From Drosophila miranda (Eukaryota > Arthropoda > Insecta > Diptera > Drosophilidae), in assembly GCF_003369915.1 (NCBI RefSeq), contig NC_046675.1:16864001-16928000 (forward strand): a stretch of DNA of 64,000 nt, in the 5' to 3' direction. A model generated the notes under the pieces. The model was not told the origin of the DNA. It saw only the letters and a list, made by a program, of their open reading frames with translations, and did no database searches. This document shows, in pieces, positions 1 through 11,800 of this stretch. The translations under genes were made by a program, and so were the position numbers. Numbering within the stretch: position 1 is the first letter of the stretch; each line of letters opens with the position of its first letter.

Positions 1-602
1 TCTGACCTTGTCGAGTACCTTGAGAATGTAGTCCATTAAGGCTTGGCCCAGCATCTGGTGGGACAGAGACATACAGAGGTCAGACAGATTTGAGAGATCA
101 AACTGAACCTGACACCCACCGCAATGTAATCCCCACCCACTCTGCAGCGGCTGTGCGTTTGGTTATTGTCATTTATCATCACCTGGAACATGATCGGATC
201 CGACTCATTGATTAGAGCGCCCACAAAGCGGATAAATGTCAGGGCATGACCGTGCAAGAGGGCAATGTTGATATCTTCACCCTGTTTGAATTTAGAGATG
301 GACCAATACCACTCGTTCAGAAAGCTGCAGAATTTAGAATACTCCCATAATATTACATTTTTATGCATTTTTTCTTACGTATAGAATACATCCTGGCCAA
401 ATCGTCGCTCTCGAGATCTGATTAAGTTCCATGCCTGCCTTAGAGCTACCCTTTCGCAGAGGGTAAATCCGAGCTCATCCTTAATAGGCCCCGCCTTTAT
501 TGTCAACAATTGCTTCGGATAGATTTCTTTGGCAATATTGTAACGAATTGAAGATGTAGATGAAGAACGTATTTTGCTGGGTTTCTCGTCGATATCGGCC
601 AT
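1..602 (-). CDS. Globin, glob2/glob3-like (3' end beyond window)
   Basis: Haem-binding globin-fold protein, cut at its C-terminus by the window edge. Exons on the minus strand are 602-379, 324-120 and 54-1; the introns are in phase 2 and phase 0 and have GT..AG borders. The ATG at 602 opens a charged N-terminal extension of about 40 residues before the globin fold. Helix A/B features (ERVALRQAWNLI, then FGQDVFY) lead into FLNEWYW. The HGHALTFIRF segment supplies a candidate distal E7 histidine, and NQTHSRCR a candidate proximal F8 histidine. It is a divergent paralogue of the globin just upstream at 849-1632, with identical intron phases. Drosophila glob2 and glob3 are known divergent globins linked to testis expression; which of the two this matches was not resolved. 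Haem binding is inferred from the histidines. Confidence 0.85.
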
Positions 603-717
603 CGATTAATTTTGATTAATACTCATAAATAAGAAAAACTAAACCCAGAACAGGACTCGGAATAAAGTGTAAGGAACGGAAAAAATTAAGCTTCAGAAAA
701 ATGTATTTACATTGTGA

Positions 718-723
718 TTTATT
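718..723 (-). terminator. Candidate polyadenylation signal of the second globin
   Basis: On the minus strand this reads AATAAA, about 125 bases beyond the stop codon of the globin at 849-1632 and before the start of the next globin at 602. Confidence 0.45.
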
Positions 724-848
724 CCATGTGGATTTTCCACAGCATGCTAAAACATTCTCAGAAAATATTCATTCATAAAGTTGCTAAAAATGTATTACTA
801 AATTAAAGAACTAAATTTTCCGTTTTATGGTTTTGTTTTGTCTCTGAA

Positions 849-1632
849 TTATTCCATTATTACAGACTTCTTAGCTGAGTTAACACTGGATGCCCTTTCG
901 CTTTTAGGTTCGCCACTGGGATTGGTGTTTCGGTAGAACCCAGACATGGCTTTTTTCCGGGCTTCTTCGGCCTCAGCATATCCACCGACAATTGTCACCA
1001 GTTTTTCAAAGGCAGTCGTCAGAGTGCAGGAGTTGTGTTTTTCTATGACCGGAGAGGACAGCAAGTAATCCTTCAAAGCATTTGCCAACATCTATGCAAC
1101 GATAAATATGTTTCAAAATGTACTTAGTGCACTTTCCATACGGTTCTTACCTTCATGTCATCGAGGTCGATGCCGGTTTTCAGATGAAACGGCAGATTTT
1201 CATCCAGGCTCGAGCGAAACTGCAGATTCATATCCAAGGTTTGCACCAATTTCGAGAGAAGTCTCATCATCGCGGTGGCATGACCGTGAAGCTTACTCAG
1301 GTTGATTTTTCCCTGTTGTCGAAAGGTGTTGATCAGCAGCTCATGTTCCGTAAGAAAGCTGTTTCATAAATTATGGGTAATTGTTAAGAAAATGCGACAT
1401 GATTGTAAAAGCATATTGAAGCTTACTCATAAAATGTGTTCTGCCCATAGCGACGTTGAAAGGGCTCAATAAAACGCCAAGCATTGCGCAGTGCAGCCTT
1501 CTCCAAAATACTAAAGCCATTATCATCAAGCTTCTCGCTGATATCCTGCTCCGGCAGTGGCTTTGGGTACACGGGCAAAACGATAGTTGGCCTTTGTTCT
1601 TCTGATAATTCAACATTAATTTGACTTCCCAT
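849..1632 (-). CDS. Globin, glob2/glob3-like, complete
   Basis: Complete divergent globin of 218 aa. Exons are 1632-1427, 1358-1151 and 1091-849 on the minus strand. The joins are in phase 2 and phase 0, the same as in its tandem neighbour at 1-602. The N-terminal extension (residues 1-45) is rich in Q, P and E. Fold landmarks are EKAALRNAWRFI, YGQNTFY, a candidate E7 histidine in KLHGHATAMMRLL and a candidate F8 histidine in LPFHLKTGI. The final helix is followed by a Ser/Lys-rich tail of about 25 residues. It is longer than the usual globin of about 150 aa because of both extensions. Tandem order and shared intron positions indicate gene duplication. Oxygen, NO or redox roles cannot be told apart from sequence. 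Confidence 0.88.
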
Positions 1633-2084
1633 TTTTAAGTGACTGTGTCTTGCTATTTCCTACATATTCGTAATGTAATTTTATTTTAAATCCATAGCCT
1701 ACTCTAGACAATAAATTTGAAATAAAAATATAAACACTTTTATAGAACCATCGGGTTCTATAAACTCCCAGGTAGTTCGGGATGCAGTGCCACATAACTG
1801 GATCGCATATCTCCACCTTAAATAGTGGGGCTCAGTGGAAATGAGTGGACGTTCAACGTTCAAAAACATTAAAAACACACAGATCTGGTGGTCTGTTAAG
1901 CCAACACTGAAGAGTGCATTTTATTGTACATACTGTATTGTATTGATATATATGTTTATTTTTATTGTAGTTTTGTGTAAACAGTGCATACGGTAATGCA
2001 GTCGGCAGTGCTAAGAATTGTTATGTGCCGTTTTCTCTAACTGGCCTTTATTTTCTGCTTATGCAAGGAAAGCGATGCTGGACC
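1633..2084. other. Intergenic spacer between globin and RING gene
   Basis: About 450 bases holding the 5' flank of the globin at 849-1632 and the 3' end of the RING gene. TTTATT on the plus strand near 1955 gives AATAAA on the minus strand and may be the RING gene poly(A) signal. No other gene is visible. Confidence 0.5.
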
Positions 2085-2841
2085 TCAGGGAGTATGCCCG
2101 CACCAATACAAACGTATGGAACTCTCATACTCCTGGGATTCTCCGCAAATGGAGCAGTAGCCATTCTCGCGCAGAGCCTTTTTCAGGCAACTGTCACAGT
2201 AAATATGGCCGCAAGTGGTGGAGCGTATATTCTCCACGAGGTTAATTTCAGTAAGGCATATACCGCAGCGGAACTGACCGGAAGGCTTACAACTCCAAGG
2301 ATCAACCGGTAATTGAGGAGTTGGTTCAAGCGAATTGATGTGCACACGAACCCTGCCTGGATCATGAGGCGGCCTGAGACTTATGCTTACTTCATTGCTT
2401 GTTGTAGTAATCGAGACAAAGTCACCACCTGAAAACCAGAAAAACTCAACACGTCTTACAATACCTTTACACTCGTTTACTTACTAATGAATGAAATTGT
2501 CATGGGTGTTCCAGTTTCAATTTTGTGGGTCATGTTGATGTCCATCCCAATCGGTCGTTGGGGTATGTTCTTGTTGAGTAAATAATAGTCCACGATTGCA
2601 GCATAGTTTGGTTGCTCTAAAGTACTATGATTGCCTGCTGCTTCATTGGGAGCTGGCAATAAAAGACATTTTGACACGAAAACATCTCACTTCAGTCTTC
2701 ACATTACATACCTTCATCGTTCGGATTCAGATCTTCAGCGTTTATTGGTTCCTCAGCGACCAAATCGTTTGCCTGATTTGGCGCGTCTTGAATATCGTTC
2801 ATGTCCCGATTCTGCTCGTTATTATTTATATTATCACTCAT
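2085..2841 (-). CDS. RNF4/Degringolade-like RING finger protein
   Basis: Probable E3 ubiquitin ligase of 213 aa. Exons are 2841-2712, 2652-2485 and 2428-2085 on the minus strand, and all joins keep frame. The N-terminus (1-45) is Asn/Asp/Glu rich. The middle carries short hydrophobic-acidic patches (TISFIS, DFVSITT, VSISL) that could act as SUMO-interacting motifs. The C-terminal RING has the ordered ligands CGIC, CGHIYC, DSC and CSIC. It ends in an IRLYW-like strand, similar to the end of RNF4-family RINGs. The small size, C-terminal RING and possible SIMs suggest a SUMO-targeted ubiquitin ligase such as Degringolade; orthology is not established and a rapidly evolving paralogue is possible. 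The gene lies head-to-tail with the two globins. Confidence 0.82.
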
Positions 2842-3270
2842 TCTACAACTTTCCAGGAAACGAACAATTGACTAGTGTGGTTGAAAAATTAATGAAAAAT
2901 ATTTTTTTTCCTTCTCGCACTGACACATAAAAGGAAATGTTGCCGAACTATCTATCTGTCAGTGTTGGAAAGCAACATCTGGCCATGTTTAAATTTATTT
3001 GGGCTATCGTTATCGGTGATAAAGTTATCGGCAAAGAAAATTTGCAGTTTTCAGATCCAATTTTGCTTTCTGGCTGTTGCTTTTTCACAAAAAGTGGCCC
3101 AGGTCCTCGACTGATAACGACTGAATATGATTGTAGACATTCGCAAAATAAGAAGCCAAATCAAGGATCTTGTTCTGTGTAATGTGTTAACAGCTAGTAA
3201 ATAAAACGCATTGCGAATAAATATTTGTATTTATATGTATATATATTTTCATTAAATAATTTAACATCGC
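2842..3270. other. Spacer: RING gene promoter side and end of syd-1 transcript
   Basis: Upstream flank of the RING gene, reaching the probable end of the syd-1 3' UTR. AT-rich, with no convincing coding sequence. Confidence 0.4.
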
Positions 3271-6200
3271 TTTATTCCCACGCAAAGAACGATTTCGGTT
3301 TTAGGTTGTATTTGTTTTTGCTTTTGCTTTTCATAATTATGAGATAATTTTATTGTTATTTTGTTTGGAATAAATAATAAGTTAAGTTTACTCTTGCTCG
3401 TTAGGCCATCACACACGCACACACATGACACACGTGTCATGTCATGTCATGTCGACGACGCATATGTTATGTTTAATTGCAATGCACTTTTCTATGGGAA
3501 ATAGTCACCTCTCAATACGCGTATATCGTATAATTTACGATGTACATAGGCAAAGTATATATTTTATGTGTATGTTTCCGGCTGTATTATGTCTATATTA
3601 ACGTTACAAATTACTTGTTTCTCTGTGGCAGTGGTAAGTAGAGTATTATCAGAGTACCGTTCTAACGTATTCTCGCTGATGTTGTCCCGAAACACTCGAT
3701 CATTACAGATTGGTTAGGTATGGGTTTTTTGTTTTCTTTTTGGATTCCTTTGCGGTTTAGCTCTGTCCGTCTGTCTGCTGCGTCTGCGTATATGTATACT
3801 CGTATTTAGGTATACGCAATATAGATAGATATATACATATGTTAGTTTATTATATGCTTAATTTGCTTGGGTTTGCTCTATATTTGCAATTGAAATGGAG
3901 AGGATACAAAAAAGATGAAGTTCTAGCAAACTAAAACATTCTAAATTACACTTTAAATTTAGTTTGTTCTTTCCGCTTCGTGTTATGGTGGGTTTTAGAA
4001 AATTATTTCAAAGTTAAATGTAATCGGTATTCATTTTGTTGTGTTCTGTTTCGTTTATACAGTCATCCGCTGACCTTGAAACTACTCGAAAACACTATTC
4101 GCTATCTGCACTCAGCACATTTTTAACTATTCTTTAGACTATTTTCTATTCCATTTACCATTTACCATTTCAATTTCCATTTTATTATTTAATTTGCATA
4201 TTAAGTAGGTAGCAAAATGCTGGTGGTAATATTTGTATTATTTCCGCTAATATTTCACTATTACCTTAAGGTTTGGTTTATTACTTCGTTTATGTTCAAT
4301 GACGCGCTAGAAAAGGTTTTAACTGAAACAAAGTTAAAAAAAAAAACAAAACAAAAAAAAAAGTCAACTCTGAGACATTTCATGACTGGGGGATGGGATT
4401 CCGAAACATGTATACACTATTTATGTAATATATGTATGTAGTTTGGTGTGTCGATTTCTATGAAAACTCTCCTTTTCTTCTTAGGGAGTGTTTTGTTGTG
4501 GATTTCGTTTCGCTTCGTTTCGTTATGTTTTAGTTTTGTTTGGTTTTCAGTCTTTTCAACAAATTGATTGCTTGGATTTTGTAAATTTGTTTGCTGGATT
4601 GTTCTTGATGTGGCTGTGTATTTTGTTTTCTAGTTGTTGCTGATATCGTATCGGTGTTGTTGCCTGATGAAAAGAGCTACGGGTTTTCAACTAAAATGCT
4701 GGTTCGTATTGGCCTAACATTTGATGGAGCATGCTCATGATTTGTTACACTTAGTTCTTAAGTACGTTTCCCCTTGTTTTGGTTGTTAATATTATGCTTA
4801 TAATAACTCGCTAACGCCCTGAGCATTTGGTCTCCATTTACTTGTTAAGTTCGACAGAAGTGTATTGTTTGAAATTGCTTTAAAACCCAAAACAAAATCC
4901 CCGTAAAGCGTCAGAGAGGGTTCTCAAAGTCAGTGGAAAAGTGGTCTAGAAAAGTAAATGAAATTTTAGGCACATTTAATACATACACAAATTCACATAT
5001 TCGTTTTATATAGTACTTAGGCATACGCTTTATCCAACTTATCCAAACCGCAATACAACTGATTCTTGAAACATGAATATTATCGGAATCTGTGTGTGTC
5101 TTGTCTAGCGCTGCTGCCAATATTTCCCGTAGTCGATTCGATTCGAGTCTATATAATTTTTTGTTGTTTTTAGTTACTTTCGCTAATACTCGTATTAATG
5201 AGTGTTCGATATTGTGCAATACATTTCGGTAAATTAGTTCGTTCCACTTCTGTTTCATTCACTCCTAACGCTCAGCCGCTCTGTGTATCTGCATAATTAT
5301 CAATTCAATTCATATTTGCTCAACATATTCTTGTTCTTTGTCTTTGTCTTTGTCATCATTTGCCAGCTAACAGATGGCTTTGTCTGTCAGTTATTTTAGT
5401 TTGTTTTAGAATTAGGTATTTACTCTAAGTTAAATGCATATACAATTTGTAGTACTTGGTTGCCTGCCAATCATGTTTTGTTTAGTTTTAGTTTAGTATG
5501 TAACTATGTATATGTATATTATATGTAGTTGCTGCTCTGCCGCTATTAATTTAGGTTTAGATTTGTATACATACTTTTCTATACGTGAATACTTTTTGCA
5601 TTAACAATATATCCCATTCAGCGTCAATTTGGATTTTGGTTTTGCTTTACTTGTTTAAATGTACGATATGACACAGTGATATATATTCCATAGTATATGT
5701 TATTCTAAAGTACAAGTACAAATACATATCGAACAGGGTTCGGCCCAGAGCACACGCACAAGCGGCACAAGCAAGAACAAACGCCACGCAGCCCAACTCA
5801 CACCCACACCCACGCCCACACCCACACCAATTTCCATTTCCGCTTCCGTTTCATTCCAACACCAAACCTTAACTGATCATTCCACCGCTAGGTCCCTCCT
5901 CCTCCATTCCCCCCACCCCCCCCCCCCCCCCCTGCCACAACATCTTACGGCTAAGCTAACTACAACTAAGAAGCCACAACGATTCGCAAATCAATTGAAG
6001 TTTTGTCCTAAGTATGTACTTGTGATATCTCCCACCAAAGTACAGTTTGTCCTCTACTAGTATTCGGTATTATTACTCGTCTATGTAGAATATGTTTCGA
6101 ATTTGTAACCTTTGGGTCGTTCAACGATTAAAGCTTTTGGGGTGAACAAATCAAGAGAACTGGTTGGGGTACTGGTATCCATATATAATAGGTATGTATC

Positions 6201-8812
6201 TATATAATATTTTTAAAATGAAGACGACAGCTGTAGTAACATTGACGTTTCTTTGGTATGTAATAATCGTGCGACGTTAAAATCCTAAAATCAATAACCA
6301 GGATGGGCAATGGGGAGCTATTAGGTCGGTTCGGAGATGGTCCCGGCCCTGGCCCCACTTGGCCTTTCTACAAATGAACATTGCTCCTCGTCTGCATTAT
6401 CTTTTCTGACGTTTGTTGCTGTTTTAAAAACTCTACTTTCTATATGCAATAATTAACAATTCACTATATAAAAATCAATTTGCCTCAACTATATGTTTTG
6501 TTTGCCTATGCTGTGGTTTATAACTCTTTGGTTTCGAGAATCATGTGTAACACTTGAATTGTTTCTCCATTCTCCAGTATAAAATAAATCTGACAACAAG
6601 TAACCGAATATTTATCTATTTAAAATCTTAACGCTTCCCCTCATCCATCGCTAGCTCTCTCTTTCTCTCTTTCGCATCAGCAATACTTTGATCAATATTT
6701 TGAATCAGTATTTTAATTTAAAATCAAATAATGCACAATATTGGTTATGAATTGGTTTACATTAATACCATTCTAATAATTGATTTGAAATTTGAATCTG
6801 AACTTGAACTTGAATTCCGTATATGAATGGTAGCTTGTTATTTTCGTTTGTTTTGTGGTTGGGTTCTTGTAGGAAGTTGTACTTTGCATGAAGACGAATG
6901 ATTATGCTTGGTGTTTTTTGTTTGTTTTTTTTTTTTGGTAGCCAACACAAATACATATACATACATATATATATACTTCGATTTTCCTGCTAGCCTGCTA
7001 ATCTGCTATTTATTGCTTAAGATCTCTCCCTGACTGGCCTAGTTTAAATAATAATATTTTCTCTATGCTTTTGTGTATGTTTATATGTATCTGCAATGCC
7101 TGCGCATAAGCCTAGGTGTGTATACTCGTATGAATCGGTTGCTATGACTATGACTAGAAACTATCTTCTTGAACTAGCAAACGTTGACTAGCTGACTAAC
7201 TGATTAACCGACCGACTGACTGATGATACTCTAGCTAAAGCACAAACGTTTTAAGTACTCTTACATTGTGGGTATTTACAGTTTCGTAGCATTCGTTAAT
7301 TCGGGGTGTAATTTCTATTGTATTATATTTGATATATTGTATAGATTTTTTATAGTACGATTGGGATTAAGCACAGTTGGCCATACATTATATAAAAAGC
7401 TTTGGAAACATAAATGCTGTATGTAAAATCTGTCCCTTAATCGCAAAGCGTGTTTTAATTTGTTATTTTATTGTATAGTTATATATAACTTTAGTTTTGT
7501 TTTTTTTTTTTAGTTTTGTTTTCTTTTTTTTTTTGTTTGTTTTCGGTTTTTTCCATCGCTTGTATAATTATGTTTAAATGTTTATAAATATTATACTGTA
7601 TTGTTGTATATTAGTGTGTATATCAGACTTTGTTTCATACCAAAAACTAAGCACATCGATTCGTCAATAAATTCATGTATTTGTTTGTTTTTATGTGTGT
7701 ATGTATGCGTGTGATGTATGATGTATTATCAATCATCGATCGATCGGATACGGTAACGAAGGCTCCAAGGATGTCTTAGGCGGCTGTTTTTGGGTTTCGA
7801 AGCATACCTTTGGGCCTTATACAATTTTGGTATGGTTATATATATATTGTATAAGTATGTATAATAAATACATGTAAGAGGCGGTAGAGAAACATTTTAG
7901 GCAAATATATTGCTCGAAAAGTTGTCCAGTAACTACCTGGACTTGGGCTTTTGCTTAGTTTTCACATAAATATACATATATCGAGTACAGCAGTTTTATA
8001 GATTAGAGAGTTGGTCACATTGAAACACACACATCGCATACGCTATGGTATGCTGTGCTGTGGTTGTTTGGTGTAAGGGATAGAAAAAGACGTGAAAGAG
8101 GACTCTTTTTGTAGTATGTACAGCGTATGTATTCCAATACTTGGGACTGGGGACTATGCAAAAATATGTCATTAGCATAATTGTATTGCATGTCTATATA
8201 TCGTGTATAGGCATGTACATGAGCATGTCTGTATATATGTATGTATGTAGAAATTGTTGATTATTTTATGTTGCTTGTAAAAATTAAATGCGCGATCAAC
8301 CTTTCTGTTTAAGTTTGTTCTCGTTCACGTTGTTTTTTTTTTAGTTGTTATGTTACATTTATAATTGGTTGTATACGATGTTTACCTAATCTTCTCTTCT
8401 TGGGTTTTGCTTTTAGTTCGTTCAAAAATACTGTTCGTAAATTTTATTGAATTCGGATTTGTATTAGCTAAATGGCTGCCCCTCCCCACTGTTGGTGTTT
8501 CCGCTCGGTATACATACATACACACATGCACACCACACCACACCACACACACATACAGAAAGCTCGGCAGCCATGTTGGCCTTCCGTTTAATAAGAGGAG
8601 ATATCCGCGTGTTCAGTGGGTTTTAGCATAGTTTTTTTTTCTAGTTATTCGATTATTGTTTATCGGTTTATATTCGTATTATTCGTTCTATGTAAATTTG
8701 TAAACTGTAAATACTCCAAAAGAACACTTTCAGCATTGTCTCTGTCTGTATGGCAATCGTTTTCGTAATCGTATCGTACTTGTTCGTTATCATTATGGTT
8801 ATCGTTATCCCC
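3271..8812 (-). other. Long 3' UTR of syd-1/RhoGAP100F
   Basis: About 5.5 kb follow the syd-1 stop codon at 8813 and lack credible ORFs on either strand. It is AT-rich, with homopolymer T tracts, short CA repeats and a C-rich run near 5910-5932. The distal boundary is inferred from a minus-strand AATAAA (plus-strand TTTATT at 3271-3276); several more proximal AATAAA-like sites could give shorter isoforms. Long 3' UTRs are typical of neuronal genes in flies. The alternative is that part of this is plain intergenic DNA. Confidence 0.5.
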
Positions 8813-11800
8813 TCACTTGAGATCGTCGTACTCATCGCTACCGTTCTTGGAGTCGCCCGACGACTGGAATGCCGCCATCACGGTCGCCCTGTGATGGCCC
8901 TTGTCCGCCCCGAGCTTGTCCGTCTCCCCGTGGCCATTGTTACTACCGCCGTTGCCCCCATTGCTACTGGGCTTCTCGTCGAAGGCATCGAGGAAGGGAT
9001 TGGTGGCCGCATACTGCGCCCGATATGTGCCCAGAGTGTGGTAATTGTTGCCCCCATTGGTAAAGGGACGTGAACTGCTGCTGCCGCTCGAGGTGCTGCT
9101 CGAGTAGAAGTCATAGCTATTGGTGGAGCCCGTCATGGAGCTGACCCCGCTGCTGGTTGTTGTACCCGCACCGCTGCTCGAGTGGTAGGAGGAACTGGCG
9201 CTGCTTCCAAACAGGGCAGCCCCCGAGCTGGCGGCGCCCCCACCTGCCCCACTCTTTGGCAAAGTGCCGTACAGGTGCATGGCATTGTGGCTGCCGTTGC
9301 CATTGGTGCTGGTGAAGGGACTGTTGGTGCTGCCCAAATGGTTGTGGTTGCCGCTGGTGGTCCCATTGCCATTGCCCAGGCCGCTGCTCCCAAAGAGAGC
9401 GCTGCCATAGCTCCTGTGCTCTGAGCCCGATCCCGCTACCGACTTATTGCTACTGCTTGCCGTGTTCCGCGAGTCGTTGGTGTAGGTTGTCGTGCTGCTG
9501 GATGCACTGGCATTGGCAGTGGTTCCACCAATATAGGTCTTGGTCTCCGTCTCCGACGATGACGACGAGGCCAGGCTGTCAAACAGCCGCCGTCCGGTCG
9601 ACACAATCGAGGAGGAGCCACTTACCGCTGCTCCGGACTTACTGTCCTTGTTCAGGCGCGAGGGCGATGACAACTTCTGTTGGCTGTTGGTGTGGTTAGT
9701 GTTCGTGTCCGCTGAGCTTGGCGACGATGTGGTGTGCTTGCTAATCGCTCCCGTTGTGGCGCTGGGCTTGAGAGAAGAGCTGGAGCCGGTGGGCGTGACC
9801 AGTTGGTAAGTGCCCTTGGGCAGACCATCCCCACCGCCGGGCGGCGATGGCGACTCCGGCGACTTGATCGGCGTGAACTGGACACGCGGCTCACGCTTTA
9901 AATACTTCGACATCAGCTGGCTGGTGGTCATGGCCTGCGACTGGGCCAGCAAGGCGTTCGTGGAGGCCGACGACTTGTACGACAGCAGATCATCGGAGTC
10001 ATCCGAGGAGGTGGTGGGTGCCGAGGTGGCCGTCGAGCCGGCACTCAATACCGTAGCCTGCGATGAACTGGAGCTTGAGGTGGCGCTCGACTTGTTGCGC
10101 ATCGCCTTGTACTCATCGCTGCTGGCGTTGAGGCTGGTCTTGCTGGGGGTGTAGCTGTTGCTGTTGCCGCTGTAGCTGCTCTTCTTTGTGTCCAGGCTGG
10201 CGTACTTGGAGCTGTAGCTAGAGTCGTCGCCGGCCAGGCTCTTGGACAGCGCTTTGTGCGGTTCATAGAAGTCAACGTTGCCTTTGCGTGTTGTCGTGCT
10301 GCTGCTGCCGCCTAGGGCTGATATTGCATCCGACTGGGTGGTGGGTGTGATGGCATCTATGGGTGCATCCTTCTGCAGCGGCGGCTTCTTCTGTACTATG
10401 GAATAGGGGCTGGCCGTATCGATGATCTTGACTTGCTTAACGGAGACAGGTGAAGCACCGCGCTTGATGGTATCCGTGCCTGTAAGTGGGATTTTCCGAG
10501 CATTAAATTATCTCTATCTCTGGTGTTATTTTGATGTTCTTTACTTTTACCCGAGCCCGATCCGGAGCCCGAACCCGTCGACGCCGAGCTACTGCCTGGG
10601 GAGGGTGTGCCTGGAAGTGGCAGTGGCGATTGGTCGGGAATTGCTGAGCCCACTGATCCCGCCAATTGATAGGGCTGCAATAGATCAGATCAAAAGAAAA
10701 AGAGAGAGAGAGAGAAAGAGGGCGTAGGACAGCCCATGGAGTTGGTCAAATTTTTGTCTTTACATAGTTCAAATATGGCTTTATACGGGGGGTATCGGGT
10801 AGGGGGCGCAATACGTGCAGTGGTCTTTGCATCTGGTTTAAGTCTTACTTATACGAGTAGGGTGTGCAGAGAGAATTTCGAATTTAGATTTTGGTTGTTG
10901 GTGTCTTACGGGTGTACGTAATGCTGTTTGTGTGGGTGAGTGTGTGAGTGCGTAAGTGGTGTGGAGTGTATAGATTGTAAGCAGATACAACGTTTAGACA
11001 AAGACAAATATCACATCGTGCTGAGTGCGATACGTTCTTGTACGGGTGGGCGGCCAATTTGTAAACCAATCAGATAGGTATTGTTCTCTAGATTTGGATG
11101 TGATTCTGGGACGGTTCGGAACGATGCTTGGTGTTGCAAAAGCGTGAGGTGTTGGACATGCAAACGGGGTGCCATGAACGATGTGCGGTTGATAGAATCA
11201 AGCGAAAAATGGTGCAGGAGAGTCCCTTACTTATTATCCCCGAAAACAATAGTTTAAAAAGGAAGTTACGGTAGGGTCTAGGTTCCCAATCCTTTAAATA
11301 TTTTTCACACGTTCTATTCTACATCAGCTGTGCATTTCGGTGACAAAAGAAGGGTGACAGGGAAGTCGTCAGGGTGTTAGTAGAGGCAATCTCATGGGGC
11401 ACTGAGTAAGTATCTCCTGGGGAGGAAGGGCTACTGTGTGTGGGCTACTGCACAGTGTAACAATATAATGTACGAGGGCAATGATTTGATGAAGTTTGTA
11501 CAATGGCATTGTGGTATATGAAGCATTTACATGGTGTGTTCTTTTCTTTTGGCATGTGGTTTACATACAGAGGCTGTACGGATTATACATATATTGGATA
11601 TATTGAAATTGGACTGGATTGGTATACAAAGTGGTATAAATAGTCAGATATGTTTATTTTGTTACCAGTAGTGGGCCAATCATGCTTTACACGCCGTTCA
11701 ACAATTATCACATCGCTCAAATCATCATCATTACCACCGTTATAAGTATATATATATATCGTATATCAATATGTTTAAGTAAATAAATATATACGATAAT

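Noticed and set aside
3440-3450. Short GTCAT repeats near 3425-3455 as a regulatory array
   Set aside because: Only a few imperfect short units in AT-rich UTR; not distinguishable from simple sequence.
8750-10154. Long plus-strand ORFs opposite the last syd-1 exon
   Set aside because: Shadows produced by the GC-rich Ser/Gly/Asn codons of the syd-1 tail on the minus strand.
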